DNA of 64,000 bases from Alkalihalobacterium alkalinitrilicum (GCF_002019605.1 NZ_KV917368.1:403809-467808), one strand, 5' to 3'; positions 17,212 to 26,967 are shown, counted from the first letter of the stretch. Notes: generated from the letters alone by a model not told the origin. Program-made: numbers and translations.

Positions 17212-17430
17212 TTGATTTATTTCAAAGAAGGCCTTGTAAAAGAAAGTATTCCTGAGCGACAAAAGGAAGCTCAGGAATATAGGATATTAAAGCAAATGAA
17301 ATCGAATAAAAAAAGAAGGACAGCTAGTATATGGAAGTGGATGATAGCTACTCATAGTCTGCTTATAGGTACGATCAGAATTAAACTAAAACTTCGAACA
17401 TCAAGTACAATGTGTAAAAAAATTAAATAA
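17212..17430 (+). CDS. small basic protein, third gene of the sigma operon
   Basis: The TTG at 17212 has GTGGAGGGG seven bases before it, giving 72 residues. The N-terminus is LIYFKEGLVKESIPERQKEA; the rest is rich in Lys and Arg (KSNKKRRTASIWKW) with a short hydrophobic stretch (MIATHSLLIGTI). I recognise no family. The gene ends at a terminator, so it closes the sigma operon. Confidence 0.55.
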   Translation: MIYFKEGLVKESIPERQKEAQEYRILKQMKSNKKRRTASIWKWMIATHSLLIGTIRIKLKLRTSSTMCKKIK

Positions 17431-17438
17431 TTAAACAT

Positions 17439-17479
17439 AGGATAGGCAAAGTGGAATGAACCACTTTTCTATCCTTTTT
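17439..17479 (+). terminator. Rho-independent terminator of the sigma operon
   Basis: AGGATAG and CTATCCT outer arms with AAAGTGG/CCACTTT inner arms are followed by TTTTTA. Confidence 0.8.
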
Positions 17480-17632
17480 ACTCTTCAAAATAACAGATAT
17501 TTTAGGTAGAGTTAGATTGTTTTGAATTTTTCTTTTAAAATTGTTATAATTTGTAAGTGCTTTTATCATAAAACTTATAACTGTGTGTAATAAAGAATAG
17601 AATGAGTTTGTTAATAGAGGGGAGGGTTCTTT

Positions 17633-20380
17633 ATGGAAGTTTATAAGGGTAAAAAACACATTGATGGTGAATATGATTATGTTTTGTTCAAAGAGAAACT
17701 ATTGGATATGTATACATCTGTCGTAGCTGAAATTACAAAAGGTGAAAATCTGCCTGCCATTTTAGAACAGATAACTCGTAAATTAAAAACGATATTTAAT
17801 TCAGAAATGTTCTGTTCAATTTTATTAACGGATGGTGGAAGAAAACTAATATTAAACGACACGACAAGTGGCTTAGAACTCCTAAAGGAAGGTCTACAAT
17901 CGGCTTTAGCAGAGAAGCGCAATGCTGATCAAAGTAGTACGTTCATTTATAGTAAGATCGAGACGGAGCGTAGTTTTGATGCAATTCGTGATCAACTATA
18001 TAGACTCGGCATTTGTGCTTATTGGTCTACCCCTATTTCGAGTGCTGGAAAAATAATCGGTTGTTTGACTATTTTCCACTCAAACCTAAAAAATCCAACC
18101 ACTTTTGAGAAACAGGCCATGAAGGACAGTGCTAGCCTTTTGGCTCTTTCGATTAATCAAGTTAAACGGAATGAATTCCTAGTTCAAGTAAAAGAAAGTG
18201 AGGAGCGTTTCCGATCATTCTTAGAATATAATCCGATACCCACTTTTGTTTTTTCGCGAGATGGAAAGGTGATTGACTATAATAAAGTCATAAAGCCTAT
18301 ATCTGGATACGAAAGAGAAGAAATTGTAGGTAAAGATATAATTTCGTTTGTTCAACCTAAAGATTTTGATAAAGTGAAATATCATTTTAATGAGGCTAAT
18401 AAAGGGAAGATTCAAAAATTCGAATGTGTTGCTAAGCAGAAAGACGGAGGTGAGCTTAACTTAAATGTAACTTTTCTTCCGTATACGATTAATGGTAATG
18501 TTGAACGGATCTATGGATTTGCTCGTGAATCGACATATGAAAAACAACTTGAATTACAATTATTAGATACATATAAGGAAATCGAACAATTATTTATCAA
18601 TCATGAAGGAATGATTTTTAAATTTAAAAAGAAAAATGACCAATTTATTCATACGTTTGGAGACGGTCAATTACTACGAAAATTAGGTTTACGGAAAGAA
18701 GATTGTATTGGAAAATCATTATACGAGTTCCTACCAGCTGAAACCGCTGCCCAGAAAGTGGTTTTCTATGAACAGGCATGGAACGGTAGAGAGATAACCT
18801 ATGAGGGTGAAATTAATGATGTTCGCTATGTTGCATCGCTTAAGCCTTTGTTAAAGGAAGGAAAAGTGGTTGAGGTTATCGTTACTTGTAATGACATTAG
18901 CGAATTAGAAAAAGTTCATGAAGATTTAAGAACAACAAAAGAATTACTCGAGTCTTTTATTGAAAATACAGTCGATGCAATCGCAACTATTGATCTGGAA
19001 GACAATATTACTACTGTTAATCAGGCGTATGTAGAGATGTTTGGGTGGCAAGAAAAAGAATTAATAGGGAAAAAAACGCAAGTCATACCAGATGAATATA
19101 AGGATGAATATTTTCACTTTACCAATATGGCTTTAGCAGGTAAAAAGGTACAAATTGAAGAGACTATTCGGCGAAAAAAAGATGGCACATCATTTTCAGT
19201 TAGTATTACGAAATCTCCAATTAAAGATAAAAATGGTGTGGTAATTGGTGCTGCATCGATTATTCGCGATATAACAGCACAAAAAAGAATTGAGCAACAA
19301 CTCGAAGAAAATAAACAGCGTTATCAATCGTTATTTTACGCCAATCCTGATTTAGTTTACAGTTTAGACATAAATGGAGTATTCCTCAATGTAAATCCTG
19401 TTGTAGATAAAATAATTGGATATGCCCCTGAAGAATTAGTAGGAAAAAAATATGATCTATGGGTTGACAAAAAATCGTTAAAGAATACAAAACTGTACTT
19501 TAAAAAAGCGTTAAAAGGAGTATCACAAACATATGAAACAATAGTAAACCATAAAAATGGACATAAAGTTACTTTAAAAGTAACGAATGTTCCAATTGTT
19601 ATAAACGAAGCAATCGTTGGAGTGTTTGGGATATCAAAAGACATAACAAAAAGAAAAAGAACAGAGGAATATATTCGGAAAACTGAAAGATTAACCGCTA
19701 TTGGAAAGCTTGCAGCAGGGATTGCTCACGAAATACGAAACCCGTTAACGTCTGTAAAAGGTTTTTTACAGTTTATGCGAGAACAAAGTAATGATAAAAG
19801 TTATTTTGATCTCATGCTCGTTGAAATAGACCGAATTGAATTGATTACAAATGAATTTCTAATTTTGGCTAAACCTCAAGTGAAAAATTATAATTATAAG
19901 TCAGTAGATTCCATTTTGTACAGTTTTCTTCCTTTAATCGAAACACAAGCTATTTTAAATAATGTTCAAATAGTGACTGAAATAGAAAAGCACCTTCCAA
20001 ACATTTATTGTGATGTTAATCAAATTAAACAAGTCTTTCTAAATATTATAAAAAATTCAATTGAATCGATGTCCAACGGAGGAGAAATTAAGATTACAGT
20101 TAAAAAAAGTCATGAGTATATTTTAATTTCAATCAAAGACCAAGGGTGTGGGATCCAGCCAGATCGGCTTAGAACGATAGGTGAGCCTTTTTATAGTACG
20201 AAAGAAAAAGGGACGGGTTTAGGATTAATGGTTAGTTTTAATATTATAAAGGAACATCATGGTGATATTCACATTCAAAGCGAGCTCGAGAAAGGTACAC
20301 AAGTCAATATCCTTCTTCCTTATAGCGAGCAAACCGTCAGAGATTTCTTAACAATTGATAGTGACTTGGATATAGGATGA
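17633..20380 (+). CDS. GAF-PAS4 sensor histidine kinase, sporulation-kinase type
   Basis: The protein has 915 residues, with GAGGGGAGGG before the ATG and no membrane span, so it is cytosolic. A GAF domain (about 15-180) is followed by four PAS domains (about 187, 311, 433 and 560 onward), then HisKA with the phospho-acceptor H699 in GIAHEIRNPLTSVKGFLQFM, and an ATPase domain with N box (NIIKNSIES), G1 (DQGCGI) and the GEPFYSTKEKGTGLGL block. The HEIRNPLTxxKGFxQ H-box is that of the KinA-E kinases of Bacillus that feed the Spo0F phosphorelay. No response regulator is adjacent, which supports an orphan phosphorelay kinase. The stimulus is unknown. Confidence 0.9.
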   Translation: MEVYKGKKHIDGEYDYVLFKEKLLDMYTSVVAEITKGENLPAILEQITRKLKTIFNSEMFCSILLTDGGRKLILNDTTSGLELLKEGLQSALAEKRNADQSSTFIYSKIETERSFDAIRDQLYRLGICAYWSTPISSAGKIIGCLTIFHSNLKNPTTFEKQAMKDSASLLALSINQVKRNEFLVQVKESEERFRSFLEYNPIPTFVFSRDGKVIDYNKVIKPISGYEREEIVGKDIISFVQPKDFDKVKYHFNEANKGKIQKFECVAKQKDGGELNLNVTFLPYTINGNVERIYGFARESTYEKQLELQLLDTYKEIEQLFINHEGMIFKFKKKNDQFIHTFGDGQLLRKLGLRKEDCIGKSLYEFLPAETAAQKVVFYEQAWNGREITYEGEINDVRYVASLKPLLKEGKVVEVIVTCNDISELEKVHEDLRTTKELLESFIENTVDAIATIDLEDNITTVNQAYVEMFGWQEKELIGKKTQVIPDEYKDEYFHFTNMALAGKKVQIEETIRRKKDGTSFSVSITKSPIKDKNGVVIGAASIIRDITAQKRIEQQLEENKQRYQSLFYANPDLVYSLDINGVFLNVNPVVDKIIGYAPEELVGKKYDLWVDKKSLKNTKLYFKKALKGVSQTYETIVNHKNGHKVTLKVTNVPIVINEAIVGVFGISKDITKRKRTEEYIRKTERLTAIGKLAAGIAHEIRNPLTSVKGFLQFMREQSNDKSYFDLMLVEIDRIELITNEFLILAKPQVKNYNYKSVDSILYSFLPLIETQAILNNVQIVTEIEKHLPNIYCDVNQIKQVFLNIIKNSIESMSNGGEIKITVKKSHEYILISIKDQGCGIQPDRLRTIGEPFYSTKEKGTGLGLMVSFNIIKEHHGDIHIQSELEKGTQVNILLPYSEQTVRDFLTIDSDLDIG

Positions 20381-20430
20381 TTACAAATAAATTTATTTGA
20401 ACAAAAAGACCAACTTCAAAAATATGAAAT

Positions 20431-20473
20431 GCTCCCCATTGTTAGGCACCTATTACCAATGGGGGACATTTTT
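20431..20473 (+). terminator. Rho-independent terminator
   Basis: CTCCCCATTG and CAATGGGGGA arms are followed by CATTTTTCC, after the kinase gene. Confidence 0.7.
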
Positions 20474-20494
20474 CCATTCATTCGCAACAACGGC

Positions 20495-20556
20495 AGTAAT
20501 ATCCCCCCACTTCAAGACTTCGAATAATCACAAGAGGATAATTGGGGGATATTACT
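20495..20556. repeat. hairpin element, related to 38015-38059
   Basis: Perfect 13-bp arms (AGTAATATCCCCC and GGGGGATATTACT) surround a 36-base loop. The inside starts CACTTCAAGACTT and the right flank reads CCAGTAA. The hairpin at 38015 shares CCCACTTCAAG, a CTT next to it and CCAGTAA on the right, so both look like copies of one dispersed element. The rest of the gap to the next gene (20557-20795) shows nothing clear. Confidence 0.5.
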
Positions 20557-20801
20557 ACCAGTAAATGCTAGAATTGCAAAAAAAATATAGTAGTGTAATA
20601 AAATATTAGATTTCAATGAACATAACTACTAAAGAATGGACTGGAAAATTAAAGAGTTTACAAAATTTAAGGGGAATGAATTTTCAAAAAACGGTTACTA
20701 TTAACAATAAAATCTATTATAATTTAGTGAGGCGAAACATTGCTATTTATTAATTTATATAATCATCAAGACAATATATTGCTATAGAATGAGGGATGAC
20801 A

Positions 20802-22025
20802 TTGGTTACAAACCTATTAAAACGATTAGAAGAAATTTATCCTGAAATGGTAGAGTTAAGAAGATATTTACATCAAAATCCTGAATTATCATTTGAAGAA
20901 GTGAATACACCCATTACAATCGCTGAGTATTTAGAAGAATTAGGGGTAGAGGTCAAACGTAGTGTTGGTGGGCGAGGTGTTGTAGGTATAATTCGTGGAG
21001 GAAAACCAGGAAAGACAGTTGCTATTCGAGCTGACTTTGATGCGTTACCGATCCAAGAAGAAAATGATATTCCATATAAGTCAAACGTCCCAGGCGTTAT
21101 GCATGCATGTGGACATGATGCGCATACAGCGACACTTTTGGGCATTGCGAAAGTATTTATGGAAAATCGTGAGGAACTCCACGGAAATGTTGTATTAATT
21201 CATCAATTTGCCGAAGAAATATCTCCTGGCGGGGCAAAACCAATGATCGTAGATGGTTGTCTTGATGGCGTTGATGCGATTTTCGGTACACATATTTGGT
21301 CAACAATGCCAGTCGGCAAAGTGTCTTATTGTTCAGGGCCTGTTATGGCAGCTGCTGATGCATTTGATATAGAAATCATTGGAAAAGGTGGGCATGGTGC
21401 GGTACCTCATGAAACCATTGATTCAATTACGGTTGCTGCTACATTTGTTACGAGTCTTCAGCAAATTGTTAGTCGTAATATTGATCCATTAAAATCGGCA
21501 GTCATTAGTATAGGATCGTTCCATGCTGGGAATGCGTTTAACGTAATCGCCGATAAAGTTAAAATTAACGGTACCGTTCGTACATTTGATCCAGAAGTTC
21601 AGGATCAAATAATTGAAAAGTTAGAACGGTATTTAAAAGGAATATGTGATACTGCTGGGGCAACTTATAAGTTTGACTATCGAAAAGGCTATCCAGCTGT
21701 AGTAAATCATGAAGAAGAAACGATGCATTTAGCAAAAGTTGCAAAGACCATTGTAGGGGAAGCTAACGTGAAACAGATGGCACCGATGATGGGCGGAGAA
21801 GATTTTGCTTACTACTTACAACACGTACCAGGAACTTTCTTTTTTACTGGAGCTGGAAATGAAGAAAAAGGAATCGTTTACCCACATCATCATCCGAAAT
21901 TTAATTTAGACGAAAAATCGATGCTTATCGCCGCAAAGGTGTTAACGAAAGCTGTCTTTGAATATATGAAGGACGGTGCTTTAGTAAATGGGAATGAAAG
22001 AGATGTTGTACAGCAAACAACGTAA
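20802..22025 (+). CDS. M20-family amidohydrolase (N-acyl amino acid type)
   Basis: The TTG at 20802 lies six bases after GAGGG; the ATG at 20796 is too close to that site. The product has about 407 residues. Metal and catalytic groups are in place: RADFDALPI, CGHDAHTATLL (Cys-Gly-His), FAEEISPGGA (Glu pair), MMGGEDFAYY and HHHPKF. A central dimerisation domain (GKGGHGAVPHETIDSI) divides the catalytic part. Enzymes of this group remove acyl groups from amino acids or related amides in the cytosol. The gene stands alone, so the substrate is open. Confidence 0.9.
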   Translation: MVTNLLKRLEEIYPEMVELRRYLHQNPELSFEEVNTPITIAEYLEELGVEVKRSVGGRGVVGIIRGGKPGKTVAIRADFDALPIQEENDIPYKSNVPGVMHACGHDAHTATLLGIAKVFMENREELHGNVVLIHQFAEEISPGGAKPMIVDGCLDGVDAIFGTHIWSTMPVGKVSYCSGPVMAAADAFDIEIIGKGGHGAVPHETIDSITVAATFVTSLQQIVSRNIDPLKSAVISIGSFHAGNAFNVIADKVKINGTVRTFDPEVQDQIIEKLERYLKGICDTAGATYKFDYRKGYPAVVNHEEETMHLAKVAKTIVGEANVKQMAPMMGGEDFAYYLQHVPGTFFFTGAGNEEKGIVYPHHHPKFNLDEKSMLIAAKVLTKAVFEYMKDGALVNGNERDVVQQTT

Positions 22026-22080
22026 ACTTCATATGGTGGTGTAAAGTGAGTTGAACTAGATATAGATGGTAATAAATAGG

Positions 22081-22112
22081 CTTAAGCCAGCTGATGCTAT
22101 GACTGGCTTAAG
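22081..22112. terminator. shared hairpin between convergent genes
   Basis: CTTAAGCCAG and CTGGCTTAAG arms lie between the M20 gene and the convergent germination-permease gene. T runs are weak on both sides. Confidence 0.55.
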
Positions 22113-23009
22113 CTAGCCATTATTGTTCTTGAGCCAAATGGTTAGAAATCCATAAGTTAATGCAGTTCCAGTTAATGTAAAACCTAAAGGGACAAGTAAA
22201 TCCGCAGAATATCTTTCCAATTCACTCAAATTATCTGGGAAAAATGTAAGGATAAAAGAAATAAAGACAAGGGTTGGCAATAGAAGAGGCGCCTTTTTGT
22301 CTTTTAAAAATTCATCCTTAATGACAAGAACAGTAATTAACATACTAATAGTAACGGTAGTAAATAGCGCTAATATCCAGACTGTTAAAAAAATTGAATC
22401 TAACCGTTCAATAAAGCCACCAGGAACTTCGAGTGTTTTTACAACTTCCATTAATGGGAATGTTGTTGCTTTCGTGATTTCAAAGCCAAGTACACCATAA
22501 GACAAAATAATGATGATCATGTAAATGAATGGAATGGTAACAGACACTAAGTTAATAGGTAGAGAACGTAGATCCTCTTTTTTAAAATAAGCCATAAGCA
22601 TGAAAAAAAAATAAAGACCACCAACAAAAGGGTGAGAGGTAGAAAATGAACCGTTGAAAATTGGAATTATTCCTTCAGATAAAACAGGAGTGATTTCGGT
22701 TGGATCAAAATGTATCCCAGCAAACAAAAACATCCCGAATAGTATAACTAAGATAATAGGTAACAGCATTATATTAATATGAATGACTCCTTGTACTCCT
22801 TTCGAAACACAATATGTAACTGTCAATAAGAAGACACTAACTATAATTTCAACGGGTGTATCATCTAATAGAAATGAGTTAACTGTTATCCCTAAAACTC
22901 TAGCTACTAATGCAATTATGAAAAGATTATGTATGCTTCCTAAATTTAATGAAACAAATGTTAATGAGAACTCCAAATGAGACATCCGGAAATGATTGAT
23001 ATTTTGCAC
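22113..23009 (-). CDS. GerAB-type germination permease, N-terminally shortened
   Basis: The protein has 298 residues from a GTG with GGAGTGATAAAATAA before it; the family norm is about 365. The spans from TM3 onward are clear: LGSIHNLFIIALVARVLGIT, the DDTPVEIIVSVFLL step, LPIILVILFGMFLFAG, then FIYMIIIILSYGVLGFEITK and the helices to the end. The first two spans are missing or fused down to INHFRMSHLEF. The GerAB subunit senses germinants in the spore inner membrane and needs GerAA and GerAC partners; neither is next to it. It may be a decayed orphan. Confidence 0.75.
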   Translation of the reverse strand: MQNINHFRMSHLEFSLTFVSLNLGSIHNLFIIALVARVLGITVNSFLLDDTPVEIIVSVFLLTVTYCVSKGVQGVIHINIMLLPIILVILFGMFLFAGIHFDPTEITPVLSEGIIPIFNGSFSTSHPFVGGLYFFFMLMAYFKKEDLRSLPINLVSVTIPFIYMIIIILSYGVLGFEITKATTFPLMEVVKTLEVPGGFIERLDSIFLTVWILALFTTVTISMLITVLVIKDEFLKDKKAPLLLPTLVFISFILTFFPDNLSELERYSADLLVPLGFTLTGTALTYGFLTIWLKNNNG

Positions 23010-23207
23010 TTATTTTATCACTCCGTAAGATAACTTTTGTATGTGAAATAATCTAACAATGGGCTATTTTTCCTATTGTTAGGCAAAAGTTAAGTCCTTA
23101 TACGAAATGGTAAATTAAATAAGCAGATTACTCTACATCCATCAAGTAGGTAAAGTGGATATGGAAGATATTTGGTTAATAACAAATTCCATATACATAT
23201 TAATTTA

Positions 23208-24620
23208 TTATTGCACAATAAATTTACTTAGTAACAAAATGTACAAAACACTAAGTACGGTCATAATCAAAGTGAAAAGCCAATTGTTTTTAATCCCTAC
23301 ATAAAAGGATGATCGATTGACAGCTTCGCTAACGATTAGATTTAAAGGGTTGGTAGGACTAAGTACTGTTGAAAACGACCAACTAACCATCATCGTAAAC
23401 GCTAGATATTCAGAAGATAATCCGAGGTCTTGAGGAGAAATTTGAATTAAAAAAGGAATTACGAATATAGCTGGATGAAATCCGACGATAGAAAAAGTAA
23501 TAACACTAAAAATTATCATAAATAATAGCAGAGTTGTTGATACATTTGAGATAGAAACTAAGAAATCTATCATGAAATTAAAAACAGGAGTATTAACGAT
23601 TGCGGTAGAAAATATGCCGGCGCTTATAAAAATAATAATTTCATTATTCATTTTAAAAATATTTCTGGAATGATAGATTTGGACATATCGTTTAAATTTC
23701 CTAGCTTTTCTTTGTACAGCAGCTAATAAAATAGATGAAGTTGAAGCCACAACAGCAACAATTAGTAAAACGGGTAAAGTAGTTAAAAATTCTATTATTA
23801 GGACAAGTAACATTAAGGTACAAATTACGCCAACCATCTTTATGAGTGGAAACAAATGATGGTTTTCGAATTTAGGTTCGTTTTCTTCCAGACTATCCAT
23901 TGAAATAGCACGCTTGGAAATTCTAAAAATAAAGTAGCCAATTAATAATTGAACTATAGCAAATGGAAATGCAATCTTTATGTAATTAATAATTGAAAGG
24001 TCTAAGTAAAAAAGGACTAAGGCAACAGAAGAAAAATATGGTGACCATAAAACAACTGTAGAAAATCCTCGTAGATAGACGTTTGATACAAGATCTGATG
24101 ATAGATGGATCTTGGAAACTGTTTCATCAATTACTCTTATTGCACCTAGATTAAGGACAGGTCCAACAAAAAATATACTAGAGGTAATTTTAAAATATTG
24201 TTTAAATGGTGTGGAGCGATTAAGAGTAAAAAAAGCTTTGAGTGATTTAATATACCCATTCATTTTAAAAGGTATAGAGATTAAGGGTACTAAGGTTAAT
24301 AAAATGATGATAGGGATGTTTAAAATAATACCGTCTATTAAGTTATTTATTCCTCTTTCGAAGTAGAAATTGCAGGAGATACCTAGTATGAATAATAATA
24401 GGCTAAAAACTTTTGACAATAATTTAGCCTTTCTAAAATATAGTAGAAAAACAAAACAGGACACTATAGATAGGGTTACTTTTAAGCTAAAAAACTCTAA
24501 AAAATAGTATAGAAAGTAGAGAACAATTAACACAATTAGGAAGAGCCCTTTTGAATCATGAAGTTTTTTACATAGCAGGTTAATTCCATGTTTCAATTTT
24601 TTGTTCTCCTTTCTAGTCAT
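23208..24620 (-). CDS. polytopic permease of the IT (ArsB/NhaD-like) type
   Basis: The protein has 470 residues with 11-12 membrane spans. The two re-entrant-like loops with conserved small and polar residues are VGPVLNLGAIRV in the first half and WSFSTVLSPTNPLNLIVSEA in the second, plus FHPAIFVIPF. This layout is that of the ion transporter superfamily of anion or Na+/H+ carriers. There is no operon partner and the cargo is unknown. It is very AT-rich compared with neighbouring genes. The start is an ATG with a weak AAAGGAGAAC site. Confidence 0.6.
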   Translation of the reverse strand: MTRKENKKLKHGINLLCKKLHDSKGLFLIVLIVLYFLYYFLEFFSLKVTLSIVSCFVFLLYFRKAKLLSKVFSLLLFILGISCNFYFERGINNLIDGIILNIPIIILLTLVPLISIPFKMNGYIKSLKAFFTLNRSTPFKQYFKITSSIFFVGPVLNLGAIRVIDETVSKIHLSSDLVSNVYLRGFSTVVLWSPYFSSVALVLFYLDLSIINYIKIAFPFAIVQLLIGYFIFRISKRAISMDSLEENEPKFENHHLFPLIKMVGVICTLMLLVLIIEFLTTLPVLLIVAVVASTSSILLAAVQRKARKFKRYVQIYHSRNIFKMNNEIIIFISAGIFSTAIVNTPVFNFMIDFLVSISNVSTTLLLFMIIFSVITFSIVGFHPAIFVIPFLIQISPQDLGLSSEYLAFTMMVSWSFSTVLSPTNPLNLIVSEAVNRSSFYVGIKNNWLFTLIMTVLSVLYILLLSKFIVQ

Positions 24621-24645
24621 GTTTAGACTCTATTTGAAAATAGTA

Positions 24646-24753
24646 GAGGCTGACTCAGGCAAAGATCTGGGGAATATAATATTATATGTTATTATTTGTA
24701 ATTTTGAGTCTTATACCGTGAGTAAAACTCAGGAGTACAGATGAGTCAGCCTC
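24646..24753. repeat. MITE-like element with 12-bp terminal inverted repeats
   Basis: GAGGCTGACTCA at 24646-24657 and its exact complement at 24742-24753 enclose a very AT-rich core of about 84 bases with no gene. Termini starting GAGGCTG are seen in several Bacillus insertion sequence families. No clear target duplication is visible. It lies between two minus-strand genes. Confidence 0.5.
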
Positions 24754-24815
24754 GGATAATTTAATTTTTTTAGCATCAAGAATAATGAAACAGATCTAAT
24801 TTTTCTAAAATAGAA

Positions 24816-26378
24816 TTATGTCGTTTTCACTTCATAGCCATTAATCACTTTTTCGTTGGTTTCACTTACATTAATAATTCGATTGATGGCATCAATATAA
24901 GCTGTGGTACTTGCTACGATAATGTCCACATCCATGCCTCTGCCTTGGAATATCGAGTTACCTGAACTCACTTTGACAAACACTTCACCTAGTGAATCCT
25001 TACCTTGTGAAACAGATGTTATTTTATAGTCTACCAATTCAACATCAAGGTTGATAAGGGTATCAATCGCATTAAAGATAGCATCGATAGGGCCGTTTCC
25101 TTTGGCGATTCCTTCAATGACTTGTTGATCTTTCCCGTTTATATTTACAAAAGCTCGATATTGCTTGTTATTTAAGACTTGTAGACTTACATCCTGGAAT
25201 GATAGATAGTTAGTGCCTTCGTTAGGCTGTTCACTTTCTAACAGTGCAATGATGTCATTATCAAAAATTTCTTTCTTTCTGTCTGTTAACTCCTTATATT
25301 TTGTAAAGATTTCTTTTAGTTGTTGATCGTCTACATGATAACCAAGTTCCTCATATCGTTTCTTCAATGCATGACGGCCTGATAGTTTTCCGAGTACAAG
25401 CTTCGTTTCTGAAAATCCAACACTTTCTGGTTTAAGAATTTCATACGTTGATTTGTCTTTGATTACCCCATCTTGATGAATACCAGAGGAGTGCGCATAT
25501 GCATTACCACCAACAACCGCTTTATTAGGCGGGATAGAAATACCTGTTAACCTACTGACTAAGTTGCTAGTTTTAGCAATTTCTTTTAAGTTGATGCCAG
25601 TTTTTCTTTGATAATGTTCACTTCTTGTTTCAATTAGCGCTGCAACTTCTTCTAATGCTACATTACCAGCTCTTTCACCAATTCCATTGATACACCCTTC
25701 GATTTGCAGCGCACCAGCCTTCATTGCTGCAATGCTATTACTAAGGGCTAGACCAAGATCATCGTGACAATGACAGCTTAATATGACTTTTTCGATTCCG
25801 CGAGTATGGTTCAAAATATATTGAAATAGTTCTGTATATTCCTCTGGGGTAGTGTAACCTACAGTATCAGGGAAGTTTAATACGGTTGCACCTGCTTCAA
25901 TCACTTTTTCTGAAATCTCACGTAAAAACTCAAGTTCTGTTCGAGTAGAATCCTCACATGAAAATTCAATATGGTCAAAAAACTGTGAAGCATAAGCTAC
26001 ACTTTCAACAGCTTTATCTACGACTTCTTGCTTTGTCATACCTAACTTACGTTCACGGTGAATAGGGGAGGTAGCAATGAAGATATGAATTCCAACATTC
26101 GTAATTCCTTTAAACGCTTTTACCACTTCGTCAATATCATTTTTGTTCGTTCGTGCAAGACTAACAACTAATGGCTTATGGACAGCTTCGGCAACGGCTC
26201 TAACCGCTTTCGCATCTCCAGGAGAAGCTGCTGCAAATCCAGCTTCAATGATATCAATCCCTAATTTTTCTAATCTTAATGCAATCTTCACCTTGTCATT
26301 TTCATTAAGGTTTACACCTGGCGTTTGTTCACCATCTCTTAACGTCGTGTCGAAAAGTATCACTTGGTCTTTTTTCAT
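24816..26378 (-). CDS. leuA: 2-isopropylmalate synthase
   Basis: The protein has 520 residues, full length. It joins acetyl-CoA and 2-oxoisovalerate, the first step of leucine synthesis. The HMGL-type barrel shows LFDTTLRDGEQTPGVN (metal Asp and catalytic Arg), the HCHDDLGLALSNSIAA metal motif, GCINGIGERAGN and HSSGIHQDG. The C-terminal LeuA regulatory domain (about 390-510, GRGMDVDIIVASTTAYIDAINR) binds leucine. AAAAGGAGGAG precedes the ATG. It stands alone; no leuBCD follows it here. The T-box upstream confirms leucine control. Confidence 0.93.
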   Translation of the reverse strand: MKKDQVILFDTTLRDGEQTPGVNLNENDKVKIALRLEKLGIDIIEAGFAAASPGDAKAVRAVAEAVHKPLVVSLARTNKNDIDEVVKAFKGITNVGIHIFIATSPIHRERKLGMTKQEVVDKAVESVAYASQFFDHIEFSCEDSTRTELEFLREISEKVIEAGATVLNFPDTVGYTTPEEYTELFQYILNHTRGIEKVILSCHCHDDLGLALSNSIAAMKAGALQIEGCINGIGERAGNVALEEVAALIETRSEHYQRKTGINLKEIAKTSNLVSRLTGISIPPNKAVVGGNAYAHSSGIHQDGVIKDKSTYEILKPESVGFSETKLVLGKLSGRHALKKRYEELGYHVDDQQLKEIFTKYKELTDRKKEIFDNDIIALLESEQPNEGTNYLSFQDVSLQVLNNKQYRAFVNINGKDQQVIEGIAKGNGPIDAIFNAIDTLINLDVELVDYKITSVSQGKDSLGEVFVKVSSGNSIFQGRGMDVDIIVASTTAYIDAINRIINVSETNEKVINGYEVKTT

Positions 26379-26395
26379 TTCTTCTCCTCCTTTTA

Positions 26396-26650
26396 AATAA
26401 AAAAAAACCTTACTTTCCTAGAGGGACGACGAATCGTGGTACCACCCTCTTTTACTGTTGTCTTACGACTAACAGCCTTGGTAAGTAAAGGTTTACTTTG
26501 CATTGTAACGGTTTGCATACCGGTCCTTCTTACTTATATGTTCAGAAGGCATCTCTAAGGCGAGAAAGAAATGGATCTTCACCTGTTTTCACCAACCACA
26601 GGCTCTCTGAAAGAAGATTTACATTTCTGCTCCTTGTCATCGACATTTTA
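26396..26650 (-). promoter_or_regulatory. T-box leader, leucine specific (CUC specifier)
   Basis: On the minus strand the leader has the stem I landmarks (AGAGAGCC then GGTTGGTGAAAAC), the specifier region CTCGCCTTAGAG with codon CTC at 26564-26562, and the antiterminator core GGGTGGTACCACG. A terminator with T10 follows right before the leuA ribosome site. Uncharged leucine tRNA would allow readthrough. Confidence 0.93.
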
Positions 26651-26876
26651 TAATTTGAAAATTTAGAAATATCTTACTATATAACCATATATGATTTCAA
26701 TGGTTTTCTAAAAAAAACATTTATTAAATTATTATTCAAAGCTATTTTTATTGATATACCAATACTTCCCAAGTGGGGAAACTGAAAATATTTTTTTAGG
26801 TAGAGTTAATAACATTTAAATTTTTAAAAAATTCTGTTTACTTTTAATTTTAAGGTATGATATTATTACCTCAAGA

Positions 26877-26911
26877 TATCGAAATAAGATAATCGGTATC
26901 GTAATACGATA
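26877..26911 (+). promoter_or_regulatory. two operator-like repeats before the TAXI-TRAP operon
   Basis: TATCGTAATACGATA (26897-26911) is a near-perfect palindrome with seven-base arms. A second copy, TATCGAAATAAGATA (26877-26891), matches it at 13 of 15 positions. The copies are 20 bp apart, two helical turns, on the same face. They lie just downstream of a TATGAT box (26856). The likely binder is the IclR protein encoded at 30260. Confidence 0.6.
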
Positions 26912-26967
26912 ACTCTATAACTTCGTTTTCAAGAGAGCAACTAAGAGAATTTTTTTTTTGAAGGGTA

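Noticed and set aside
26035-26400. Plus-strand frame opposite the start of leuA
   Set aside because: leuA is complete and well supported on the minus strand; this frame is its shadow.
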